DNA from: Woeseiaceae bacterium
GTDB taxonomy: Bacteria > Pseudomonadota > Gammaproteobacteria > Steroidobacterales > Woeseiaceae
DNA length: 20,920 nt
Reading direction: 5' to 3'
Assembly (NCBI GenBank): GCA_022866645.1
Contig: JALHUQ010000420.1
Span: forward strand, 1 to 20,920
The notes under the pieces are model-generated. The model saw only the letters and a list, made by a program, of their open reading frames with translations, did not search any database and was not told the origin of the DNA. This document shows, in pieces, positions 15,481-20,920 of this stretch (within the stretch, counting starts at the first letter, position 1; the number at the start of each line of letters is the position of its first letter). Position numbers and translations under genes: made by a program.

Positions 15481-16499
15481 CCGTGCGAGGTCGGCGACTC
15501 TTCTATGTGCCGTTGTTGCTGCTGGTCGCTTGTGGCGGCGACAGCCAATTGCCGAGCTACGATCTCGGTGGCAGTGCCATGGGAACGACCTTCAATATCA
15601 CGCTGGTCGCGCCGCCGGCAGATACCGATCTCGATCTGCTCAAGGCCAGCATCTACGAGAAACTCGAACACATCGAAAACATCGCATCGACTTATCGCAG
15701 CGAATCCGAATTGTCTTTATTCAATTCCAGTGCGTCGACGGACTGGATCACTGTAACGCCTGAGTTATGCAGTATGATTTCTGCCGCGCAAGAGGTAAGC
15801 GTTGCGACGCAGGGCGCTTTTGACATCACCGTAGGACCGCTGGTCAATCTTTGGGGATTCGGCCCGCCGCAGCAAGACAGTGAGCTTCCAACGAACGAAG
15901 AAATTCATGCAGCACAAGCCAATGTCGGCTACGCAGCTCTGCAAACCGACTGCGACAAGAGCCTGATGCGAAAAGCCACTCCCGGAACCTACCTGGACTT
16001 GTCCGGCTGGGCGAAAGGTTATGCCGTTGACGAGATCGCGGTTTTGCTAAACGCCAAACACCTGGAAAACTACCTGGTCGAAATCGGCGGCGAGTTACGA
16101 ATTCGGGGCCACAATGCGGAACAAGGCAAGTTCTCGATTGCGCTCGAAAAACCCTTACAAAACAATGATATGACATACACGGTGCTGGCGATCTCCGACG
16201 TTGCAGTCGCGACTTCGGGTGATTACCGGAATTTCTTCATGCACGACGGGCACCGCTACTCACACACCATAGACCCGCGAACCGGCCGTCCGGTGGACCA
16301 CGATCTGACCGCTGTTACTGTGGTCAGCACGTCTACCGCCTTTGCCGATGCAATGGCAACGGCGCTACTGGTTCTGGGTCCGGAAGACGGCCACGCGTTA
16401 GCCGAAAAATTGGGTATTGCGGGATATTTTCTGGTTCGCAGTGGCAATGGCGTAGAAGAAAGATCAACATCGCAGTTTGAAGATCTGAGGCGAATGTGA
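15477..16499 (+). CDS. apbE: FAD:protein FMN transferase, lipoprotein
   Basis: ApbE transfers FMN from FAD to a threonine of target proteins in the periplasm; the targets here are expected to be NqrB Thr230 and NqrC Thr194. It has 340 residues. The N-terminus is a lipoprotein signal with lipobox LLVAC (Cys19). GSAMGTTFNI, LDLSGWAKGYAVD, LVEIGGELRI and the strongly conserved HTIDPRTGRPV follow in family order; an Ala-Asp-Ala segment near the C-terminus contributes Mg binding in characterised members. Its place between nqrF and nqrM, with four-base overlaps on both sides, supports a dedicated role in Na+-NQR maturation. Confidence 0.95.
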   Translation: MTVRGRRLFYVPLLLLVACGGDSQLPSYDLGGSAMGTTFNITLVAPPADTDLDLLKASIYEKLEHIENIASTYRSESELSLFNSSASTDWITVTPELCSMISAAQEVSVATQGAFDITVGPLVNLWGFGPPQQDSELPTNEEIHAAQANVGYAALQTDCDKSLMRKATPGTYLDLSGWAKGYAVDEIAVLLNAKHLENYLVEIGGELRIRGHNAEQGKFSIALEKPLQNNDMTYTVLAISDVAVATSGDYRNFFMHDGHRYSHTIDPRTGRPVDHDLTAVTVVSTSTAFADAMATALLVLGPEDGHALAEKLGIAGYFLVRSGNGVEERSTSQFEDLRRM

Positions 16500-16690
16500 A
16501 TACGATTATTGTGACGATCGCTATTAGCTTTATCGTGATCCTGCTGGTCATCGTCGGCATGAGCGTCGGCGTTATGAATGGACGGCGCGCGATTAGCGGC
16601 AGTTGCGGTGGTCTCAACGGCGGACGTTGTGAACTCTGCAGCGGCAACTGCGAAAAAAAGCGTCGTAAGGAGAAAAGCAATGATGAATAA
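16496..16690 (+). CDS. nqrM: Na+-NQR maturation protein NqrM
   Basis: This small membrane protein is needed for Na+-NQR maturation, thought to deliver or insert iron for the NqrD/NqrE centre. It has 64 residues from a GTG start: one N-terminal hydrophobic helix (about 4-27), then a cysteine cluster at Cys37, Cys45, Cys48 and Cys52 (GSCGGL and RCELCSGNC) and a basic tail. This four-Cys layout is the NqrM (DUF539) signature. The start overlaps apbE by GTGA, and the last 11 nt overlap the CBS gene. Confidence 0.94.
   Translation: MNTIIVTIAISFIVILLVIVGMSVGVMNGRRAISGSCGGLNGGRCELCSGNCEKKRRKEKSNDE
16668..16672 (+). promoter_or_regulatory. Ribosome binding site of the CBS gene inside nqrM
   Basis: AGGAG inside the 3' end of nqrM, 7 nt before the ATG at 16680. 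It fixes the CBS-gene start although the frame is open further upstream. Confidence 0.7.
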
Positions 16691-17084
16691 ATCCTGTGTA
16701 GTCAAGGACTACATGGCCAGAACACTGGTGACGTTCAAACCTGACACCGACGTGCTCGATGCCGTTCATGTACTGGTGAAGAACCGCATCGCCGGTGCAC
16801 CTGTTGTCGACGATGCCGGCAACCTGATCGGCATGTTGTCAGAACTCGACTGCATGAAAGTGGCACTTCACGCCGGATATCACGGTGACTGGGGTGGCCC
16901 GATTTCTGACTTCATGACTAACGGCGTACAAACCGTCGACGCTGATATGAGTATCATCGACCTCGCGGAGGTTTTTATCGATTCCAGATTTCGTCGCTTC
17001 CCGGTGATGGAAAATAACCGTCTCGTTGGACAGATCAGTCGACGCGATGTGTTACGTGCACTCGAGTATCTCGCGAAAGACTAG
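16680..17084 (+). CDS. Stand-alone two-CBS-domain protein, last gene of the nqr operon
   Basis: This 134-residue cytoplasmic protein consists almost wholly of a CBS (Bateman) pair, a module that binds adenine nucleotides or similar ligands. CBS1 spans about residues 7-60 (VVKDYMARTLVTF and GAPVVDDAGNLIGMLSELD). CBS2 spans about 74-130 (ISDFMTNGVQTVDADM and RRFPVMENNRLVGQISRRDVL). The ATG at 16680 is chosen for its AGGAG; a second ATG follows directly at 16683. The gene overlaps nqrM by 11 nt, so it is part of the nqr operon. A sensing role tied to respiration (for example ATP/AMP or NAD level) is inferred from position only. The ligand and target are unknown. It ends 8 nt from the convergent cyclase gene. 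Confidence 0.9.
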   Translation: MMNKSCVVKDYMARTLVTFKPDTDVLDAVHVLVKNRIAGAPVVDDAGNLIGMLSELDCMKVALHAGYHGDWGGPISDFMTNGVQTVDADMSIIDLAEVFIDSRFRRFPVMENNRLVGQISRRDVLRALEYLAKD

Positions 17085-17092
17085 TTGTTGAA

Positions 17093-18157
17093 TTATTCTC
17101 GCGCCTCAATACGGACGCAATCGCGTCCCGCAAGCTTGGCAGCATAAAGTGCCGCGTCGGCTCGCCCGATCAAAGTATCTACGTTATCGTCTTCACGCGC
17201 TTGAGCGATACCAAGACTCAGGCTTACCTTAATTTCTGCGTTTCTGCCGTGAAAGGCATTGCCGTTGATATGCGTGCGTACGCGCTCGGCTACGTACTTT
17301 CCATCCGTGATATCAGTGTTTCGCAGAATAAACAAAAACTCCTCGCCACCGTATCGGCAGATTTCATCACCCGCGCGCGCGCCTGAAATCATGCGGGCGG
17401 CAGCGATTCGCAATATCTGGTCACCGTCCAGGTGACCGTGTGCATCGTTTATTCCCTTGAAATTATCCAGGTCAGCCATGATCACGCACAAAGGAGATTT
17501 TTCAGTTCTCGCGCGATTCAGAGCTGCGCCAAGAAAGTGCCTCGAATACGAGTGATTGTGCAGACCTGTCAACCAATCCGTGACAGCGAGGTGATGCAAC
17601 CGTTCTTTTTCTCCACGTACGTTCTTGAGCGATTTTTCAAGGTCGAATACTCTGGTGGCGCAATAGCACTCAACGGCCAGTGACATATCGAGCAACGTAA
17701 TTTTCAGTATGAACTGAACCATGTCCTCAAATACGGATAGATCGCACCGCAGCTGCTGCGGGATGTGTTTAATTAATAGACATTGCAGCAATTGAAATGA
17801 ACACTGGTAAAGACTCTGCGGCAAACCGATTTTTTGATGAACCGAACCGATCCGGAGCCGGTCCTCAAAATACTGGGGTTGGTCGAAGCCCACGCCCAGG
17901 CTTGTCAGGTAACGTTTCTGAGCGTTCTTGAGCCGTACGGCGTCCGAGTGCTGGCCAATAATCCTTTTGAAGTCGTCGATCTTATATAGCGAGTCATAAA
18001 AGCTATCTAAGATAGGGTCGACATTGGGCGCGATCACGACGTTCTGTAGGGCTTTGCCCTGGGCACGAAATTCTGGCCCGGCAAGGCCAGTCAAGCTTAG
18101 GCGCTGAGCGATTGCAGCAGTATCAAAACCACGACTCTCGCATAATTCGAAAGTCAT
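17093..18157 (-). CDS. Globin-coupled diguanylate cyclase (GGDEF)
   Basis: This predicted haem-based sensor makes c-di-GMP. With the ATG at 18157 it has 354 residues; an in-frame GTG at 18214 would give 373, and neither has a clear Shine-Dalgarno. Residues about 20-160 match a globin-coupled sensor domain: FYDSLY near helix B and the proximal-His segment SVHQKIGLPQSLY with His107, close to His98 of E. coli DosC. A helical linker follows. The GGDEF domain (about 190-350) has MADLDNFKGIND (Asp229), the I-site RAGD (261-264) for product inhibition, and GGEEF (270-274), so it should be active. No membrane helix is seen. It is convergent with the nqr operon with only 8 nt between stops. Confidence 0.88.
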   Translation of the reverse strand: MTFELCESRGFDTAAIAQRLSLTGLAGPEFRAQGKALQNVVIAPNVDPILDSFYDSLYKIDDFKRIIGQHSDAVRLKNAQKRYLTSLGVGFDQPQYFEDRLRIGSVHQKIGLPQSLYQCSFQLLQCLLIKHIPQQLRCDLSVFEDMVQFILKITLLDMSLAVECYCATRVFDLEKSLKNVRGEKERLHHLAVTDWLTGLHNHSYSRHFLGAALNRARTEKSPLCVIMADLDNFKGINDAHGHLDGDQILRIAAARMISGARAGDEICRYGGEEFLFILRNTDITDGKYVAERVRTHINGNAFHGRNAEIKVSLSLGIAQAREDDNVDTLIGRADAALYAAKLAGRDCVRIEARE

Positions 18158-18257
18158 ACCCGAGCCCGCCTTGCGTTTCTGGCCCTGCAGAAGGGCGACG
18201 GACACTTGTGCCACGCCAGTTCAGTTGAGGCAATTCGCAGTTTTACCTATCTTGTTG

Positions 18258-18271
18258 AATATCTGGATATT
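18258..18271. promoter_or_regulatory. Perfect palindrome upstream of the globin-cyclase gene (operator-like)
   Basis: AATATC-TG-GATATT: two perfect 6-bp arms with a 2-bp centre, about 100 nt before the cyclase ATG at 18157 (44 nt before the alternative GTG) in an AT-rich patch. The repeat is seen; a regulator binding it is inference. Confidence 0.35.
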
Positions 18272-18365
18272 TATTTTTTTGAAGAAATAGCGCAGAAACG
18301 GCGAGCGGCCGCTTCGAGGCTGAGGCGGTCGTTCAAGTTTCGATAAAAGGTGCACTCGGAGGTCG

Positions 18366-19373
18366 CTATGGACTGAGTGATTCCAAAAGTCGTTCAACCA
18401 ACGCTGCGCCTACCCACGATCCAAGGCCTAACATGATGTACAGGGCCACCCGACCGTAACTGCCGGCGTCGAAAGGCCACTCGCTGACCTCGTCGAGGCG
18501 ACGTTCAAGTGCCAGATCAGCTCGCAAGTGCTGCGCATCATCAACCGATCGCGATGCCGGGTTGCGTCTTGACTCAATTGCAACGCGAACCTGCTTTAGT
18601 TCTGCCTGCTTCAATGTCTTTAGTCGTTGATGAATTCCCCAGGTCGGGAGAAACAACGCCATAGCCGCCGCGACGGCAAGTGTGACTACCGATATGGCGG
18701 TTCCCGCCGACGGTGATCCAGGATCGAGCCAGAGATTGGCTGAGATAGATAGACTCACGACGGCCAGTAGACTCGCCCGAACTCCTTGCTGCGCGTAGGG
18801 TTTTACGAGCGAAATATCCAACAGATTAAAGTGATCGATTTGCCGCGCCGTTCGCGATATGGCTAACGACGCCCAGATTAGCAGATAGGTGAAGCGAAAG
18901 TTAAACCAGCCCATTATGACGAGTCCCACGAGCGGAAACGCGAATTGGACTGGCCATCGCCAGGGCGCAAAAATCAGGAATGGATTCTCCGGTTCATGTA
19001 AGAACGAGAAATACATGACGACGATACCGAGCGCACCAATCCAATTCGCGGTCAATCGCGGGAAGACGATCGGCGAACTTTGCAACGCGAAACGTCGGAC
19101 AATCGTGGCCTGATGATCCGTTGTCCAGACAAACAGATAATAGCTGGCCATCGGCAGATAGCCGACCATCATATAGAGCGTCACGGGCGCGCGCACTGCG
19201 ATACTGGGCAAAATACCGGCGGCCACGTCAGCAACGGTGCCAATCACGACGGTAATCCACAAAGCAATCCCGCCGAAACCTAACGAACAAAGAATTCCGG
19301 CGATCACAGGCGGCACGGATAAGGTATCCGCGAACCACTGAAATGCGCGATGCGTCAGTGGCCGGAATGTCAA
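18366..19373 (-). CDS. Multi-pass membrane protein of unknown function
   Basis: I do not recognise this family. From a TTG at 19373-19371 it has 335 residues. It shows about seven to eight hydrophobic segments, a charged helical cytoplasmic stretch (about residues 250-300, rich in Arg, Glu and Gln) and a last helix with a GLGSWVGAALVERLL ending. The frame stays open upstream to an ATG at 19511. The TTG is preferred because it forms a TTGA overlap with the stop of the preceding frame, giving a continuous chain of coupled genes, and because residues coded above it look unlike a membrane N-terminus. No catalytic motif stands out. It is the third gene of the GDCxxC cassette. Confidence 0.6.
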   Translation of the reverse strand: MTFRPLTHRAFQWFADTLSVPPVIAGILCSLGFGGIALWITVVIGTVADVAAGILPSIAVRAPVTLYMMVGYLPMASYYLFVWTTDHQATIVRRFALQSSPIVFPRLTANWIGALGIVVMYFSFLHEPENPFLIFAPWRWPVQFAFPLVGLVIMGWFNFRFTYLLIWASLAISRTARQIDHFNLLDISLVKPYAQQGVRASLLAVVSLSISANLWLDPGSPSAGTAISVVTLAVAAAMALFLPTWGIHQRLKTLKQAELKQVRVAIESRRNPASRSVDDAQHLRADLALERRLDEVSEWPFDAGSYGRVALYIMLGLGSWVGAALVERLLESLSP

Positions 19374-19687
19374 AATATGTCTCGGCTTCGCATAGGTGAA
19401 AATTCGAGGAGGGGAGCTTCGTGCATTAATCGAGACCGGTGACCCAGAACATCCAATAATAATGAATTGGTTAACGACCGCTTTGAGCGAGTAGCAGTCC
19501 CAAGCACCCATACTAGCCCAACGGCAGCCAGGCGGGGAAGCGGACCTCCCCTGTCTGACGGCGCACCTTTAATCGGCCATAAGATCCGCGGTATGCCGAA
19601 CGCGACCGACGCGACAACGATTCCAACCGCCAGTCCTGACACAACTGCAGGCCAAACAAACGCGTTTTTCTTGCTGATAAAGCTCAC
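19370..19687 (-). CDS. Small predicted membrane protein, unknown
   Basis: No family recognised. From the GTG at 19687-19685 it has 105 residues: a short basic N-terminus (MSFISKKN), one strong hydrophobic helix (about residues 9-36, FVWPAVVSGLAVGIVVASVA), a weaker hydrophobic stretch (LAAVGLVWVLG), then a polar Arg-rich tail. The GTG overlaps the stop of the zinc-ribbon gene as GTGA, and its own stop overlaps the next gene as TTGA. The frame also reaches an ATG at 19744 inside the zinc-ribbon gene, but that start would give a 61-nt overlap. Support is mainly the overlap pattern and the membrane helix; the C-terminal third may be low-quality coding. Confidence 0.45.
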   Translation of the reverse strand: MSFISKKNAFVWPAVVSGLAVGIVVASVAFGIPRILWPIKGAPSDRGGPLPRLAAVGLVWVLGTATRSKRSLTNSLLLDVLGHRSRLMHEAPLLEFSPMRSRDIF

Positions 19688-19890
19688 GTACAGCAGGAAT
19701 TTCCTTCCTGAATTGGCGGGCATTTCACGTCGCCGTATGAGCAATAGACGCAGCAGTCACCCTGATTGGGCCGCAGCAACGCACCGCAGCCCTGGCAATC
19801 GTAGAAGAATTGGCATGCATTAGTTGGCATAAGATCCTTCGACTGATGGCCGCACTCGGGGCAAGTCAATGTTGAGTAAGGCTCAATCAA
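19684..19890 (-). CDS. Cysteine-rich zinc-ribbon protein, GDCxxC family
   Basis: This 68-residue protein has eleven cysteines. CPEC (10-13) and the GALLRPNQGDCCVYCSYG region (36-53, Cys46/47/50) are the signature of small GDCxxC-motif proteins, often found next to metal-transport genes. ACQFFYDCQGC supplies further likely metal ligands, and the tail ends NSCCT. The start is TTG at 19890, the only usable start before an upstream in-frame stop; the Shine-Dalgarno is weak. A role in metal (zinc, mercury or copper) binding is inferred; no function is established for the family to my knowledge. It is the first gene of the leftward cassette, with a candidate promoter and palindrome in its leader. 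Confidence 0.82.
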   Translation of the reverse strand: MIEPYSTLTCPECGHQSKDLMPTNACQFFYDCQGCGALLRPNQGDCCVYCSYGDVKCPPIQEGNSCCT

Positions 19891-19935
19891 TTGTCGACGC
19901 TCGCTTTTTCAAAGTGGTTTTCCGCCTTTGGATTG

Positions 19936-19951
19936 TGACCTCAATCGGTCA
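19936..19951. promoter_or_regulatory. Inverted repeat in the leader of the GDCxxC cassette (operator-like)
   Basis: TGACC-N6-GGTCA with perfect 5-bp arms. It lies about 20 bp downstream of the candidate -10 on the minus strand, where a repressor could block transcription, and about 45 nt before the TTG start. Confidence 0.4.
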
Positions 19952-19970
19952 ATGCAACATCTGGACTCTC

Positions 19971-19998
19971 ACTATAGAGAGGAGCGGACCTTCGACAA
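19971..19998 (-). promoter_or_regulatory. Candidate promoter of the GDCxxC cassette
   Basis: On the minus strand, TTGTCG (19998-19993) and TATAGT (19976-19971) are spaced 16 bp, a four-of-six and a five-of-six match to sigma-70 boxes. It lies in the 129-nt gap between the methyltransferase stop and the zinc-ribbon start. Activity is inferred. Confidence 0.4.
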
Positions 19999-20019
19999 GC
20001 GCGATAGTAACACCTACCA

Positions 20020-20640
20020 TCACTGCCAGATTGAAAGCCCCGGCTCACTTCGACCGTTAGCGGCAGTGCCCGACCCGCTTTCCTTGCGCCACGTGAATAC
20101 TCGCAGCGGTGGTACATTGCGCAGCTCGTACTCGACTTCGGGCGCACCCATCAGCGGCCAGACATAGTGGGCGACCCGGTCGGTAAACTGATATGCCACG
20201 AATCTTCCCCCTGGGCCGAGAGCCGTATGCACGGCAGCAACGATCTCTTCAGCGAGTGTCTCGGGTAAGGTGGAGAATGGAATACCGGAGATCACCGCGT
20301 CGGCTGCCGGATAGCCGCGGCGCTCTAGCTCCGCGCCGATCGAACTAGCACAGCCGTGCACCACACAGAGGCGAGTATCGTCGATGCGCTGGAGATTTCT
20401 TACAAATTCCGAAGTGCGTTCGATCACCAGCAGACGCGCCTGCGGACCCATCGCGTTAAGCAAGGACCGGGTGGTACCGCCGGCGCCGGCGCCGAACTCC
20501 ACGACGACGCTGGCTATTGCCAGATCGGCAGCCGCTATAATCCGCCGCTCCACGTATGATGAACTCGGTATCACAGAGGCGACAACCCGCGGCGACTTGA
20601 GGAACGCCTGGAAGAAAGTCCACTTTTCGCTGCTATTCAT
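20020..20640 (-). CDS. SAM-dependent methyltransferase, PmtA/phospholipid N-methyltransferase-like
   Basis: This is a class I methyltransferase of 206 residues. The N-terminal FFQAFLKSPRVVASVIPSS (9-27) is typical of the soluble PmtA-like group. Motif I is VVEFGAGAGGTT (46-57), followed by LLVIERTSEF with acidic Glu74 for SAM ribose binding, and SGIPFSTLP (118-126), the characteristic motif IV region of this group. PmtA enzymes methylate phosphatidylethanolamine, but many relatives annotated this way are untested; a rRNA-dimethyltransferase-like role is the other possibility. No membrane helix is seen. The start ATG lacks a strong Shine-Dalgarno. It lies upstream of the GDCxxC gene on the same strand, separated by 129 nt that hold a separate promoter candidate. 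Confidence 0.82.
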   Translation of the reverse strand: MNSSEKWTFFQAFLKSPRVVASVIPSSSYVERRIIAAADLAIASVVVEFGAGAGGTTRSLLNAMGPQARLLVIERTSEFVRNLQRIDDTRLCVVHGCASSIGAELERRGYPAADAVISGIPFSTLPETLAEEIVAAVHTALGPGGRFVAYQFTDRVAHYVWPLMGAPEVEYELRNVPPLRVFTWRKESGSGTAANGRSEPGLSIWQ

Positions 20641-20677
20641 CGTAACACCGCTGCTGCACTTTATCCGGACCTCACCT

Positions 20678-20694
20678 TGAATCGTTTCGATTCA
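20678..20694. repeat. Inverted repeat in the methyltransferase upstream region
   Basis: TGAATCG-TTT-CGATTCA, perfect 7-bp arms around 3 bp, in the 88-nt gap before the methyltransferase ATG. No T-run follows on either strand, so it fits an operator or weak hairpin better than a rho-independent terminator. Confidence 0.45.
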
Positions 20695-20697
20695 GAA

Positions 20698-20714
20698 ATC
20701 CATAGTCCATGGAT
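20698..20714. repeat. Second inverted repeat in the same gap
   Basis: ATCCAT-N5-ATGGAT, perfect 6-bp arms, starting 3 bp after the previous repeat and just past the DUF1330 stop. Confidence 0.4.
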
Positions 20715-20728
20715 GCGACTCGTCTCGC

Positions 20729-20920
20729 TCAGCCTTCGGGCATCTTAAACTCTGGTGCGAGCACAGCGTTGGCGTTAGTCGTGATTGCAAGGCGAAGTTG
20801 TTTGGCTGGCTGGTACTCGGGGTCATTTACAAATTCCCGTACAGCTTCTTCCGACGGAAATCGTAAAACCACAGCACCTGTCGCCGGATTACCTTGAAGC
20901 GGCTCCGCCTTGAAGGACCC
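20729..20920 (-). CDS. DUF1330 family protein, 5' part outside the window
   Basis: The last 63 codons of a small protein are visible, with the stop TGA at 20731-20729 and the frame open to the right edge. The segment GAVVLRFPSEEAVREFVNDP followed by EYQPAKQLR matches DUF1330, a ferredoxin-like alpha/beta-barrel domain of about 95 residues. The fragment ends ANAVLAPEFKMPEG. The start lies beyond the window. The biochemical function of the family is not established. Confidence 0.85.
   Translation of the reverse strand, partial: GSFKAEPLQGNPATGAVVLRFPSEEAVREFVNDPEYQPAKQLRLAITTNANAVLAPEFKMPEG

Noticed and set aside
18304..18313. AGCGGCCGCT palindrome after the membrane-protein gene
   Set aside because: It is a short GC palindrome with no T-run and is likely by chance in this composition.
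19370..19511. Overlap of the two membrane-protein frames considered as a frameshifted single gene
   Set aside because: The TTGA overlap gives a simple two-gene explanation and neither frame in the overlap clearly continues a domain. It is kept only as a possible refutation of the cassette model.
19691..19711. CAGGAA / TTCCTG hairpin considered as a terminator of the zinc-ribbon gene
   Set aside because: The arms are only 6 bp, the element lies inside the coding sequence just before the GTGA overlap, and no T-run follows.

Overview
The window reads as chromosomal DNA of a marine or otherwise sodium-adapted gammaproteobacterium. The evidence is two sodium-pumping systems (an OadGAB decarboxylase and a complete Na+-NQR with its maturation genes), several lipoproteins, a DUF4124 protein and moderately GC-rich DNA. 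A Woeseiaceae- or Chromatiales-like origin is only a guess. No rRNA, tRNA, CRISPR, IS element, phage gene or convincing rho-independent terminator was seen. The longest stretch without a gene is about 250 bases (8545-8795).

Layout. (1) 1-2745, minus: oadG-oadA-oadB, the membrane Na+-pumping oxaloacetate decarboxylase; oadB runs off the left edge. (2) 2861-3634, plus: a lipoprotein alpha/beta hydrolase, divergent from oadG. (3) 3631-8544, minus: a run of exported proteins. In transcription order these are an M1 (LTA4H-type) aminopeptidase lipoprotein, a beta-lactamase-fold serine hydrolase lipoprotein, an SH3 / Glu-Val-Ala repeat / Peptidase S74 protein, and a DUF4124 protein. (4) 8796-17084, plus: a ten-gene operon in which every gene overlaps the next: a MenA/UbiA-like prenyltransferase, nqrABCDEF, apbE, nqrM and a two-CBS-domain protein. 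(5) 17093-18157 (or 18214), minus: a globin-coupled diguanylate cyclase, convergent with the nqr operon. (6) 18366-19890, minus: a three-gene cassette of a cysteine-rich GDCxxC-type zinc-ribbon protein and two unrecognised membrane proteins, joined by GTGA and TTGA overlaps. (7) 20020-20640, minus: a PmtA-like SAM methyltransferase. (8) 20729 to the right edge, minus: a partial DUF1330 protein.

How the genes work together. OadGAB and Na+-NQR both export Na+, one driven by decarboxylation and the other by NADH:quinone oxidoreduction. The nqr operon carries its own cofactor genes: ApbE attaches FMN to NqrB and NqrC, NqrM supports the NqrD/NqrE iron centre, and a quinone-type prenyltransferase is the first gene. 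The terminal CBS protein is an unassigned possible regulator. The convergent globin-sensor cyclase would tie c-di-GMP to oxygen or another haem ligand, so respiratory themes dominate the centre of the window.

The less ordinary points are the gap-free prenyltransferase-nqr-CBS operon, the predicted self-cleaving S74 domain on a bacterial SH3 protein, a possible metal-ligand substitution in OadA, and the overlapping GDCxxC/membrane cassette with a palindromic leader site.
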